In this document: one piece after another, positions 1 through 5,562 of the stretch | Position numbering within the stretch: position 1 is the first letter of the stretch | How the letters are laid out: every line of letters starts with the position of its first letter | Position numbers and translations under genes: made by a program | Origin: CAYHPY01 sp964358485 | GTDB lineage: Bacteria > Elusimicrobiota > Elusimicrobia > UBA1565 > UBA9628 | Reading direction: 5' to 3' | DNA length: 11,052 nucleotides | Assembly: GCA_964358485.1 (NCBI GenBank) | Contig: CAYHPY010000117.1 | Coordinates: 1-11,052 of the forward strand | The notes under the pieces: generated by a model | What the model was told of the DNA's origin: nothing | What the model saw: the letters and a program-made list of their open reading frames with translations, nothing else | Databases searched by the model: none

Positions 1-147
1 GCGCCCGGCAAGGAGGCGGCGCCGCCCCCGCCGGCCGAAGCCGCGCCCGCGGGGGAGGCCCCCGCCGCTCCGGCGGCGGAGCCGGCCGCGCCCACGGAGG
101 CGCCTGCGGCGGCGGAAGCCCCCGCCGAGGCCGGGAAAACGGAATAG
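1..147 (+). CDS. C-terminal end of an unidentified protein (5' partial), Pro/Ala/Glu-rich tail
   Basis: Frame 1 is open from the first base to a TAG at 145-147. The 48 visible residues are almost only Ala, Pro, Glu and Gly and end in GKTE. This is a low-complexity, probably disordered tail, like the Ala/Pro stretches at the end of the next gene and inside the AsmA-like protein at the other end of the window. No domain is visible, so no function can be given. The next gene starts only 5 nt after the stop, so the two are probably co-transcribed. Confidence 0.6.
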   Translation, partial: APGKEAAPPPPAEAAPAGEAPAAPAAEPAAPTEAPAAAEAPAEAGKTE

Positions 148-152
148 CCAAA

Positions 153-902
153 ATGGTATCCTTGGGCATGCCCTTTTCTCGACGGTGGCTGGCTCTCCTT
201 TTGCTGGCGGGTTTTTCCGCTTGCGGCGGCGCCAAGGTCGGCCGGGGACAGAAGAAAGTGGTCGCTGAGGATTTCGCCGAGGGGCGCGTGGTGGACGTTT
301 CCATCACCGAAAAGCTTACCGGGGCGCGCGAGATGCTTTTTATGTCCATGCCCCAGAAGACCATGTTCCTGGAGGGCTACATCCAGGGGGTCATCACCGA
401 CTACGCCGACAACCCCATCCAGGGCGTGGTGGTCCGGGCGGTGGCGGCGGGCGAGGCCCAGCGCGAGGAGACCGGAGAGCGCCGGGGCGGGTTTGCGGGG
501 AGCTCGTTCGACCCCGGGGTCAGCGACACCAACGGCTTTTATCGCATCCGGTTCAGCCTGCCTCTCATCAACAATGTCGTGGACGTCCGGGGACGGATTC
601 TTTTCAGCCCGGGCTGGGAACAGGAACGCGACAACCTGGGCAAGGCCTACGAGCCCCAATCCAAGCAGAGCCAGTTCCGGGTCTATTACGAGCGCAAGCG
701 GGGCCGCCTGATCTTCGCGGAGGGCATCCGCAAGAACATCGTGGCGCCCGTGACCAGCGCCGGCGGCGGCCGGGCGGCCGCCGCCCCCGCCGCCAAGCTT
801 CCCGGGACCTCGGCCGCCGCGGCCGCGCCCGCCGCCGCCGGAGCGGAAGGCGGGGCGGGCGAGGAGGATCTGTTCAAGGGGTTTGGGTTTGGGACCCCAT
901 AA
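153..902 (+). CDS. Putative lipoprotein with a carboxypeptidase-regulatory-like segment
   Basis: A 249-residue protein. The N-terminus has Arg-Arg (residues 10-11), a hydrophobic stretch and a lipobox-like FSAC with Cys24, so an exported lipoprotein is likely. Residues of about 73-135 (YIQGVITDYADNPIQGVVV, then DTNGFYRIRF) have the pattern of a carboxypeptidase-regulatory-like/CNA-B beta-sandwich: G-x-V/I-x-D-x-x-x-x-P-I-x-G-x-x-V, then a D-x-x-G-x-Y-x-I strand. The last 45 or so residues are Ala/Pro/Gly-rich and end FGFGTP. The start could be ATG 153 or ATG 168 (Met6); no strong Shine-Dalgarno sequence is visible for either. It lies 5 nt after the upstream gene and is followed by a hairpin terminator. 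Its role is unknown; surface or periplasmic attachment is inferred from the lipobox only. Confidence 0.75.
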   Translation: MVSLGMPFSRRWLALLLLAGFSACGGAKVGRGQKKVVAEDFAEGRVVDVSITEKLTGAREMLFMSMPQKTMFLEGYIQGVITDYADNPIQGVVVRAVAAGEAQREETGERRGGFAGSSFDPGVSDTNGFYRIRFSLPLINNVVDVRGRILFSPGWEQERDNLGKAYEPQSKQSQFRVYYERKRGRLIFAEGIRKNIVAPVTSAGGGRAAAAPAAKLPGTSAAAAAPAAAGAEGGAGEEDLFKGFGFGTP

Positions 903-931
903 GCGGCCCTTTAGGGCCGCAGTCAATTTTT
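903..931 (+). terminator. Rho-independent-type terminator
   Basis: GCGGCCC (903-909) pairs with GGGCCGC (914-920) around a TTTA loop. It is followed after six bases by a run of five T (927-931). It begins directly after the TAA of the lipoprotein gene, so it probably separates that transcript from the cysteine desulfurase run. Confidence 0.6.
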
Positions 932-958
932 AAACGGATTTAAAAAAGAGAAAAAATT

Positions 959-2179
959 TTGGGAACGGAACAAAAAGAAGTTGGGACACAAGGGGAGCCT
1001 TCGGCTCCCCTTGTGTATCTAGACCACTCCGCCACCACGCCCGTCCGTCCGGAAGTGGTCGACGCCATGCTGCCTTTTTTGCGGGAGTCCTTCGGCAATC
1101 CCAACAGCGCCTATTCCTTGGGCCAGAAGGCCCGGCGTGCGGTGGAGCAGGCCCGCGGGGAAGTGGCCGCCTTGGTGGGCGCGGCCGATCCGGCTGAGAT
1201 CGTCTTCACCTCCGGGGGCTCGGAGGCCGACGTGCTGGCCATCGCGGGCTGAGCCTGGGGCGCGTTCGACCAGTCCAAGGGAGTCCGCCGGCGCCTGGTC
1301 TCCAGCCGCGTGGAGCACGACGCCGTGCGCGGAATTCTGGGACAGCTCAACAAGCGGGGATTCTCCACGGCCCTGGCCGGGGTGGACGCCTCCTGCCGGG
1401 TCTGCGTCGCGGAGGCCGCAGCCCTGATCACTCCGGAGACGGCCTTGGTTTCGATCATGCACGCCAACAACGAGGTCGGGACCGTCCAGCCCGTCGCCGA
1501 GTTGGCCGCCGCCGCCCGGGAGAAGGGCGCCCTTTTTCACACCGACGCGGTTCAATCGGCGGGAAAGCTGGAAATCGACGTCCAAAAGCTTGGGGTGGAT
1601 CTTCTGGCGCTCTCCGGACACAAGCTCAACGCCCCGAAGGGCGTGGGCGCCCTGTTCGTCCGCAAGGGGGTGCGCCTGGCTCCCGTCATCACCGGTCATC
1701 AGGAAAAGAACCGGAGGGGCGGGACCGAGAACGTGGCGGGCATCGTCGGCCTGGGAACGGCCTGCGCCTTGGCCCGCAAGGAGCTTTCCGCTCACGCCGT
1801 CCAGCTCGAGGCTCTACGCCAAAAGCTGACGGTCGAGGTTCTCAAGATTCCAGGCTCCCGCCTCAACGGCGCTGACTCCGGACGCCTGGCGTCATGCGCC
1901 CATTTTAGTTTCGAAGGCATCGACGGCCACTCTCTAGTCGTGGCCTTGGACCTTGAGGCAATCTGCGTCTCCAGCGGGCCCGCCTGTTCCACCGGGATCG
2001 CGGAGCCCTCCCATGTTTTGACCGCGATGGGTCTGGACGCCTCCATCGCCGCCGGGTCCATTCGGGTCTCCCTGGGCTGGTCGAGCTCCGGCGCGGATAT
2101 CGACCGCCTGCTGGCCGCCCTTCCCGGGGCCGTGGAGCGTCTGCGCCGGGTGCCCGCCAAGGCCGGGGGCAAGGCATGA
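959..2179 (+). CDS. Cysteine desulfurase, IscS/NifS family, interrupted by an in-frame TGA at codon 98
   Basis: PLP enzyme that takes sulfur from L-cysteine as a persulfide for delivery to partners such as MnmA and Fe-S scaffolds. Read through the TGA at 1250-1252, the frame gives 406 codons, close to the E. coli IscS length of about 404. Visible motifs: YLDHSATTP near the N-terminus, FGNPNSAYSLG, EIVFTSGGSEAD, EH with His120, HANNEVGTVQP, HTDAVQ with Asp196 and Gln199, SGHKLNAPKG with PLP Lys222, and SSGPACSTG with catalytic Cys343. Each lies 15-16 residues after the E. coli counterpart (H104, D180, Q183, K206, C328), so nothing is missing around the TGA. Without readthrough there would be a 97-residue fragment and, from a GTG at 1310, a 289-residue fragment lacking the N-terminal part. 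The start is TTG 959, with a partial AAGAG Shine-Dalgarno at 946-950; GTG 1013 is an alternative. The end overlaps mnmA by ATGA. Sequencing error, recent nonsense mutation and recoding all remain possible. Confidence 0.85.
986..1016 (+). repeat. Perfect 14-bp inverted repeat at the start of the cysteine desulfurase gene
   Basis: Bases 986-999 pair completely with 1003-1016 around a 3-nt loop (TTC at 1000-1002). The core is GGGGAGCCTTCGGCTCCCC. With the TTG start at 959 the hairpin lies inside the coding region and encodes the TQGEPSAPLV stretch just before the conserved YLDHSATTP. With the alternative GTG start at 1013 it would contain both the AGGGGAG at 991-997 and the start codon. No T-run follows, so it is not a normal intrinsic terminator. 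Confidence 0.8.
1250..1252 (+). other. In-frame TGA inside the cysteine desulfurase reading frame
   Basis: The TGA follows LAIAG and precedes AWGAFDQSK in the same frame. In E. coli IscS the matching place is an Ala in LAIKGAANF, outside the active site. TGA ends at least five other genes here (desulfurase end 2177, mnmA 3247, ddl 5553, and two - strand genes), so it is a working stop in this genome. Confidence 0.9.
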
Positions 2180-3249
2180 GCGGCAAGCGCGCGGTCGCCG
2201 CCATGAGCGGCGGGGTGGACAGCTCCGTGGCCGCGGCCATGCTCGTCGAGGAGGGCTGGGAGACCGTCGGAGTCACCTTGAAGCTCCTGCCGAGGGGGGA
2301 AACCGGCTTCGGCTGCTGCGGCTCGCCCGCCGACATCGAGGACGCCCGGCGGGTTTGCGACCAGTTGGGAATTCCCCATTACTCCGTGGATTTGGCCTCT
2401 CTGTTCGAGGACAAGGTCATCTCCCCCTTTGTCCGGTCGTATCTGGAGGGCCGCACCCCGAACCCCTGCGCCGAGTGCAACCGTAGCCTGAAATTCGGCT
2501 ATCTTCCGGCTTTGGCGGAGGCCTGGGGGGCGCAAGCGGTGGCCACGGGGCATTACGCGCGGGTGGAGGATGGGAAATTGCTCCGCTCCAAGGATGAGGA
2601 GAAGGATCAGACCTATTTTCTCTATGGATTGTCGGCCCGGGAGATCTCCCGGGCTTTGTTCCCGGTCGGCAATTTGAAAAAAGAACAAGTCCGGGAAAAA
2701 GCCCGGAAACTGGGGTTGAAGACGGCGGATAAGAAGGAGAGTCAGGAGCTGTGCTTTATACCGAATAAGGACTACAAAGGGTTTTTGGCGCAACGGCAAG
2801 AGGGAAAAGATCTAACGAATCGAAATGGCCCGATCAAAGATATAAAGGGAAATGAACTAGGCCGCCATAACGGCCTGGCGGCCTATACAGTAGGCCAAAG
2901 AAAGGGCTTGGGACTTCCGGGGGGCTCCGCCCCCCAGTATGTGATCCGCCTCGAAACGGACTCCAACACCGTTGTAGTCGGCGGCGAGGAAGAGGCCGTA
3001 AGCGTGGGTTTGAGCGCCGAGGCGGCCAGTTGGACGGGGGGGGTTCCCTCCGCGCCTTTCCGGGCCGAGGTTCGGGTCCGCCATCGCCACCCTCCGGCGC
3101 CCGCTATGGTCGAGCCCGCGGGCCCGCGGGCCTTCCGGGTCCGGTTTGACGAGCCCCAACGCGCCGTCGCTCCGGGGCAGTCCGCCGTCCTGTATCGGGG
3201 GGAAGAGGTTCTCGGCGGCGGGACCATCGTCCGTCAGGAGGAATCATGA
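2176..3249 (+). CDS. mnmA: tRNA-specific 2-thiouridylase MnmA
   Basis: Adenylates and then thiolates C2 of the wobble uridine (U34) in Lys, Glu and Gln tRNAs, using persulfide sulfur derived from a cysteine desulfurase; cytoplasmic. The 357-residue length is normal for the family. Visible motifs: PP-loop SGGVDSS (11-17), GCCGS with DARRVCDQLGIPHY, EGRTPNPCAECNRSLKFG, GHYAR, KDQTYFLY, SQELCFIP, and a C-terminal beta-barrel part with YTVGQRKGLG. Cys101 matches the E. coli catalytic Cys102, and Cys193 matches its partner Cys199, so both catalytic cysteines are kept. The gene overlaps the desulfurase stop and the next start by ATGA at both ends, pointing to translational coupling and a shared transcript with its likely sulfur donor. 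Codons for residues of about 165-245 are clearly more AT-rich than the rest (ATA, CTA, AGA, GTA appear), and two strong hairpins lie inside the gene. Confidence 0.96.
   Translation: MSGKRAVAAMSGGVDSSVAAAMLVEEGWETVGVTLKLLPRGETGFGCCGSPADIEDARRVCDQLGIPHYSVDLASLFEDKVISPFVRSYLEGRTPNPCAECNRSLKFGYLPALAEAWGAQAVATGHYARVEDGKLLRSKDEEKDQTYFLYGLSAREISRALFPVGNLKKEQVREKARKLGLKTADKKESQELCFIPNKDYKGFLAQRQEGKDLTNRNGPIKDIKGNELGRHNGLAAYTVGQRKGLGLPGGSAPQYVIRLETDSNTVVVGGEEEAVSVGLSAEAASWTGGVPSAPFRAEVRVRHRHPPAPAMVEPAGPRAFRVRFDEPQRAVAPGQSAVLYRGEEVLGGGTIVRQEES
2858..2885 (+). repeat. 9-bp inverted repeat inside mnmA
   Basis: TAGGCCGCC (2858-2866) is the exact reverse complement of GGCGGCCTA (2877-2885), with a 10-nt spacer. 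It sits at the right edge of the AT-rich part of mnmA. Confidence 0.7.
2919..2935 (+). repeat. GC-rich palindrome inside mnmA
   Basis: GGGGGGC (2919-2925) and GCCCCCC (2929-2935) form a 7-bp stem with a TCC loop. It encodes GGSAPQ in a stretch between GQRKGLG and YVI where MnmA proteins vary in length. Its build, G-run then 3-nt loop then C-run, matches the core of the hairpin at 992-1010, which also encodes SAP. Confidence 0.7.
3236..3241 (+). promoter_or_regulatory. Consensus ribosome binding site of the pilin-like lipoprotein gene
   Basis: AGGAGG lies 4 nt before ATG 3246, inside the last codons of mnmA. It fixes the start of the downstream gene and suggests strong translation in addition to coupling through the ATGA overlap. 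Confidence 0.75.
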
Positions 3250-3722
3250 GGCGCTCAAAGATTTCCGTGATTTTGGCGGCCGTTTTGGCTCCTTGGGCCG
3301 CGACGGGCTGCGGCGTGTTCATCAAGGACAACATCACCCGGGACGTGGAGCGCCATGTCCAGGAGGTGGACCTGCGGGCCGTGGAAAGCCGGACTTTGAC
3401 CCACCTGTCCACGCTGGAGCAGTCCGTTTCCGATTTTTACCGCGCCGAGAAGCGCGTCCCGGAGAAGCTGGAGGAATTGATCCCGAAATACCTTTCCGAG
3501 ATTCCGCAGGTGGAGCTGGGGGTCAAGGGCCACTCCACCAACAACGACGTCCGGCTCTACCCCGCCGAAGTCATCCAAGATGGGGCCATCGACGGCGTCC
3601 GTATTCGCGACACGGGCCGCTGGGGCTACGCCGTCAAGGGCAACCGGGTGATCATCTTCGTGGACTGCGTCCACCGCACCAGCAAGGGCAATCCCTGGTA
3701 TCAGGAGCGGGGCGTTTACTAG
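3246..3722 (+). CDS. Putative lipoprotein with a pilin-like (GspG-like) globular domain
   Basis: A 158-residue protein. The N-terminus has RRSK, a hydrophobic stretch and ATGC with Cys22, so signal peptidase II processing is likely. From about residue 50 the sequence runs as in the soluble half of type II secretion or type IV pilin-like proteins: a helix with LSTLEQSVSDFYRAEKRVP, then LEELIPKYLSEIPQVELG, then DTGRWGYAV and VDCVHRTSKGNPW. The pilin-like proteins I know of this kind keep a GFTLxE prepilin leader and a long membrane helix; neither is present here. The domain may therefore be held to a membrane by a lipid. The gene overlaps mnmA by ATGA and has a consensus ribosome binding site. 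It is followed at once by a tandem repeat. The pilin relation is my reading of the motif pattern; the actual role is unknown. Confidence 0.7.
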   Translation: MRRSKISVILAAVLAPWAATGCGVFIKDNITRDVERHVQEVDLRAVESRTLTHLSTLEQSVSDFYRAEKRVPEKLEELIPKYLSEIPQVELGVKGHSTNNDVRLYPAEVIQDGAIDGVRIRDTGRWGYAVKGNRVIIFVDCVHRTSKGNPWYQERGVY

Positions 3723-3723
3723 G

Positions 3724-3842
3724 GGGGCGGCAGCCCCGCTGTGCCGGCCTTCTCCGGGGCTACCAGGACGGCCGGCCTAGCCGGGGCGGCAGCCCCGCTG
3801 TGCCGGCCATCTTCCGGGGCTACCAGGACGGCCGGCCTAGCC
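3724..3842. repeat. Two-copy 59/60-bp tandem repeat, each unit able to form hairpins
   Basis: Unit 1 is 3724-3782 and unit 2 is 3783-3842. They are identical except for the short stretch between GCCGGCC and CCGGGGC, where unit 2 is one base longer. Within unit 1, GGGGC/GCCCC (3724-3728 with 3733-3737) can pair, and GCCGGCC (3743-3749) can pair with GGCCGGC (3770-3776). Alternatively, AGCCCCG (3732-3738) can pair with CGGGGCT (3755-3761). It starts one base after the stop of the pilin-like gene. Open frames cross it in several directions, which is expected of a GC-rich repeat and gives no evidence of coding. It may act as a transcript end or be a copy of a dispersed element. Confidence 0.85.
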
Positions 3843-3890
3843 CCCCCATCCGCTTGCGGCCGTCTTAGAATCCTGCCCACTCGGGAACCT

Positions 3891-3918
3891 TTTACCCTGC
3901 TCGCTCGTATTATATATA
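3891..3918 (+). promoter_or_regulatory. Possible promoter of the HTH regulator gene
   Basis: TTTACC (3891-3896) is followed 16 nt later by TATATA (3913-3918), inside the TATTATATATA run at 3908-3918, which stands out in this GC-rich DNA. If this is the -10 box, the transcript would start near 3925, only a few bases before ATG 3932 and after the AGGGGGA at 3918-3924. The mRNA would then be nearly leaderless. If TATTAT (3908-3913) is used, part of the Shine-Dalgarno is kept but no -35 box is clear. Confidence 0.3.
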
Positions 3919-3931
3919 GGGGGAAAAGATC

Positions 3932-4318
3932 ATGGTGAGCGATGAGCTTGCGCTGGAAAAAATCCGAAAGAAATTGGAGGAGCCGGATATCCTGCAAGAA
4001 GCCGGGAAAGCGGTTGCCGCCGGCGGTCCTTGGGCAAATTGGACCCTGGATCGGCAGATTTGGTATTTGCGGGTCGCCGCGGGCATGACTCAGGGGGAAT
4101 TGTCCCGGCGCTCCGGAATCAGCCCGGCCCGAATTTCACGGCTGGAGGCGGGGGCGGACATGAGGCTCAGCACCCTTCGGACCTTATGGGCCGCGGTTGG
4201 GCGTCAACCCTTGATTCTGCCGGAGCCCGTGGGGCGGGAAAAGCAGGGGCGTCCGCATCGAAAGCAAAGGGGCAAGCGGGCGGCTCGGGAGGGAGGGGGG
4301 TTCTGTCGTACAGGCTAA
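3932..4318 (+). CDS. XRE-family helix-turn-helix transcriptional regulator
   Basis: A 128-residue protein. Residues of about 45-97 form a Cro/C1-type HTH: YLRVAAGMTQGELSRRSGIS, then PARISRLEAGADMRLSTLRTLWAAVG, ending RQPLILPEP. An acidic-basic helical region (about 1-35) precedes it. The last 25 residues are a basic, Gly-rich tail (KQRGKRAAREGGG) that looks like readout into non-conserved sequence. ATG 3932 has AGGGGGA 7 nt upstream. XRE proteins of this size often serve as antitoxins or phage and stress regulators, but no RelE/HigB-like or HipA-like partner is visible on either side. It stands alone between a tandem repeat and a palindrome-rich gap. DNA binding is well supported; the target is unknown. 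Confidence 0.8.
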   Translation: MVSDELALEKIRKKLEEPDILQEAGKAVAAGGPWANWTLDRQIWYLRVAAGMTQGELSRRSGISPARISRLEAGADMRLSTLRTLWAAVGRQPLILPEPVGREKQGRPHRKQRGKRAAREGGGFCRTG

Positions 4319-4365
4319 AATCACCTCCGGATCGAATGCGATTTTATCGTCGGCGACATATCGGG

Positions 4366-4434
4366 CTGCCTCGGCCCCGGGGGCAGTCGCATCCCCCCCG
4401 GGGGGAATTCTCCTCCGCCCCGGGGCCCGGGGCC
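4366..4434. repeat. Palindrome cluster upstream of ddl
   Basis: The 151-nt gap between the HTH gene and ddl holds three GC-rich inverted repeats in a row: CTGCC/GGCAG at 4366-4386, a C-run against a G-run at 4393-4405, and GCCCCGGGGC at 4417-4426, followed by a second CCCGGGG. No T-run follows, and no clear promoter is visible. They may end the HTH transcript or be further copies of the short palindromes seen elsewhere in the window. Confidence 0.55.
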
Positions 4435-4469
4435 GAAGTAAGGGTTGCCCCCGCGTCGCGATATTTGAA

Positions 4470-5555
4470 ATGATGGGGGCGATGAAACGACGCCTGAATC
4501 TCCTGGTTTTGGCCGGCGGCCGCTCCGCGGAGCGCGACGTGTCCTGCATTTCGGCGGCCTTCGTCCTGCGCAGCGCCGATCCCAAGCGCTACCGCCTCTC
4601 GGCGGTCCACATCGACGCGCGGGGCCGCTGGACCTTGCTCGACAAACCGATGGATTTCGCCCGCCATCCCAAACCCTGGAAATTCCCGTTCCGGGGGCGG
4701 CCGGTCTCCCTGGATTTGGGCTCCGGCTCCTGGCTGAAGGCGGGGGGGCGCGGGGTGGCGGTGGACGCGGTCTTTCCGGCCCTGCACGGCCCCATGGGTG
4801 AAGACGGCACCATACAAGGCCTGCTGGAGCTGGCCGGGGCGGCCTATGTGGGCTGCGACGTGATGGGCTCGGCGGTGGCTATGAACAAGCAAGTCTCGAA
4901 GAGACTTGCCCTCGAGGCCGGTCTTCCCGTTCTTCCGTTCCGGGTGCTAAATTCCGTTAAAGAAACCAGTTCCGTTTCCGGACTTCGTTACCCGCTCTTC
5001 GTCAAACCGTGCCGTTTGGGTTCTTCCGTGGGAGTCTATAAGGTCAAACGCCCGGCCGATCTGCCGGCGGCGGTCCGCCGGGCGTTTAAATATGACACCA
5101 CCGTCATCGTCGAGCAAGGCATCCCGGCGAGGGAGCTGGAATGCGCCCTGCTGGGAGACGAGCAGCGGGTCGAGGCGTCCATCGTGGGCGAGATCAAGCC
5201 CAACGCGGAGTTTTACGACTACCACGCGAAATACCTGGACCCCAACGGCGCCGAACTCTTTGTTCCCGCTCCTATCCCGGCCGCGACGGCGGCCCGCCTG
5301 CGGGAGCTGGCCAAGAAGGCCTTCCGCGTCCTGGGGCTTTACGGCCTGGCGCGACTGGATTTCATGATGGACCGCGGTTGCGGAAAGCTCTACTTCAACG
5401 AAGCCAACACCTTGCCGGGATTCACCCCCGGGAGCCTTTATCCGAAGCTCTGGGCCCAGAGCGGCCTTCCCGTGCCCCGGCTGATCGACCGTCTCGTGTC
5501 CTTGGCGTTGGCCCGTCAAAAGGCGCGCGCGGGCTTGCGGATCAACCCGCTCTGA
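4470..5555 (+). CDS. ddl: D-alanine--D-alanine ligase
   Basis: ATP-grasp enzyme that joins two D-Ala to make the dipeptide used in peptidoglycan precursor synthesis; cytoplasmic. 361 residues from the first ATG, normal for the family. Visible motifs: VLAGGRSAERDVS at the N-terminus, HGPMGEDGTIQG (106-117), YVGCDVMGSAVAMNK (126-140), FVKPCRLGSSVGV with the GSSVG loop (184-188), EFYDYHAKY (247-255), RLDFMM, and FNEANTLPGFTPGSLYP with the metal-binding Glu/Asn pair. The catalytic set is complete. The start is unsure: ATG 4470, 4473 and 4482 (Met5, giving MKRRLNLLVLAGG) all fit, none with well-spaced Shine-Dalgarno. ATG 4482 gives the usual distance to the AGG motif. The next gene follows after 7 nt, so they are probably co-transcribed. 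Confidence 0.95.
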   Translation: MMGAMKRRLNLLVLAGGRSAERDVSCISAAFVLRSADPKRYRLSAVHIDARGRWTLLDKPMDFARHPKPWKFPFRGRPVSLDLGSGSWLKAGGRGVAVDAVFPALHGPMGEDGTIQGLLELAGAAYVGCDVMGSAVAMNKQVSKRLALEAGLPVLPFRVLNSVKETSSVSGLRYPLFVKPCRLGSSVGVYKVKRPADLPAAVRRAFKYDTTVIVEQGIPARELECALLGDEQRVEASIVGEIKPNAEFYDYHAKYLDPNGAELFVPAPIPAATAARLRELAKKAFRVLGLYGLARLDFMMDRGCGKLYFNEANTLPGFTPGSLYPKLWAQSGLPVPRLIDRLVSLALARQKARAGLRINPL

Positions 5556-5562
5556 GCCGCGG

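Noticed and set aside
1250..1252. Genome-wide reassignment of TGA to an amino acid
   Set aside because: TGA is used as the end of several other genes in the window at the expected protein length, including mnmA, ddl and the desulfurase itself at 2177-2179.
1253..1305. Confident selenocysteine insertion element after the TGA
   Set aside because: Only a 6-bp stem with a large asymmetric inner part is visible, and the apical loop lacks the usual early G. The position is also not an active-site Cys position of the family. Kept only as one possibility in the finding on the TGA.
1019..1795. - strand open frame of 258 codons
   Set aside because: Antisense shadow of the cysteine desulfurase; no domain and a composition set by the opposite frame.
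3114..3131. 18-bp palindrome made of two CCCGCGGG blocks in mnmA
   Set aside because: It lies in ordinary GC-rich coding sequence (EPAGPRAF) and can arise from codon choice alone.
3724..3842. CRISPR array or coding repeat (RGYQDGRPS-like peptide)
   Set aside because: Only two units, directly adjacent without spacers. The frames that read through it have no start signals and are open only because of GC bias.
3932..4469. Toxin-antitoxin pair
   Set aside because: Only the HTH protein is supported; no toxin-like frame is found upstream in the repeat or downstream before ddl.
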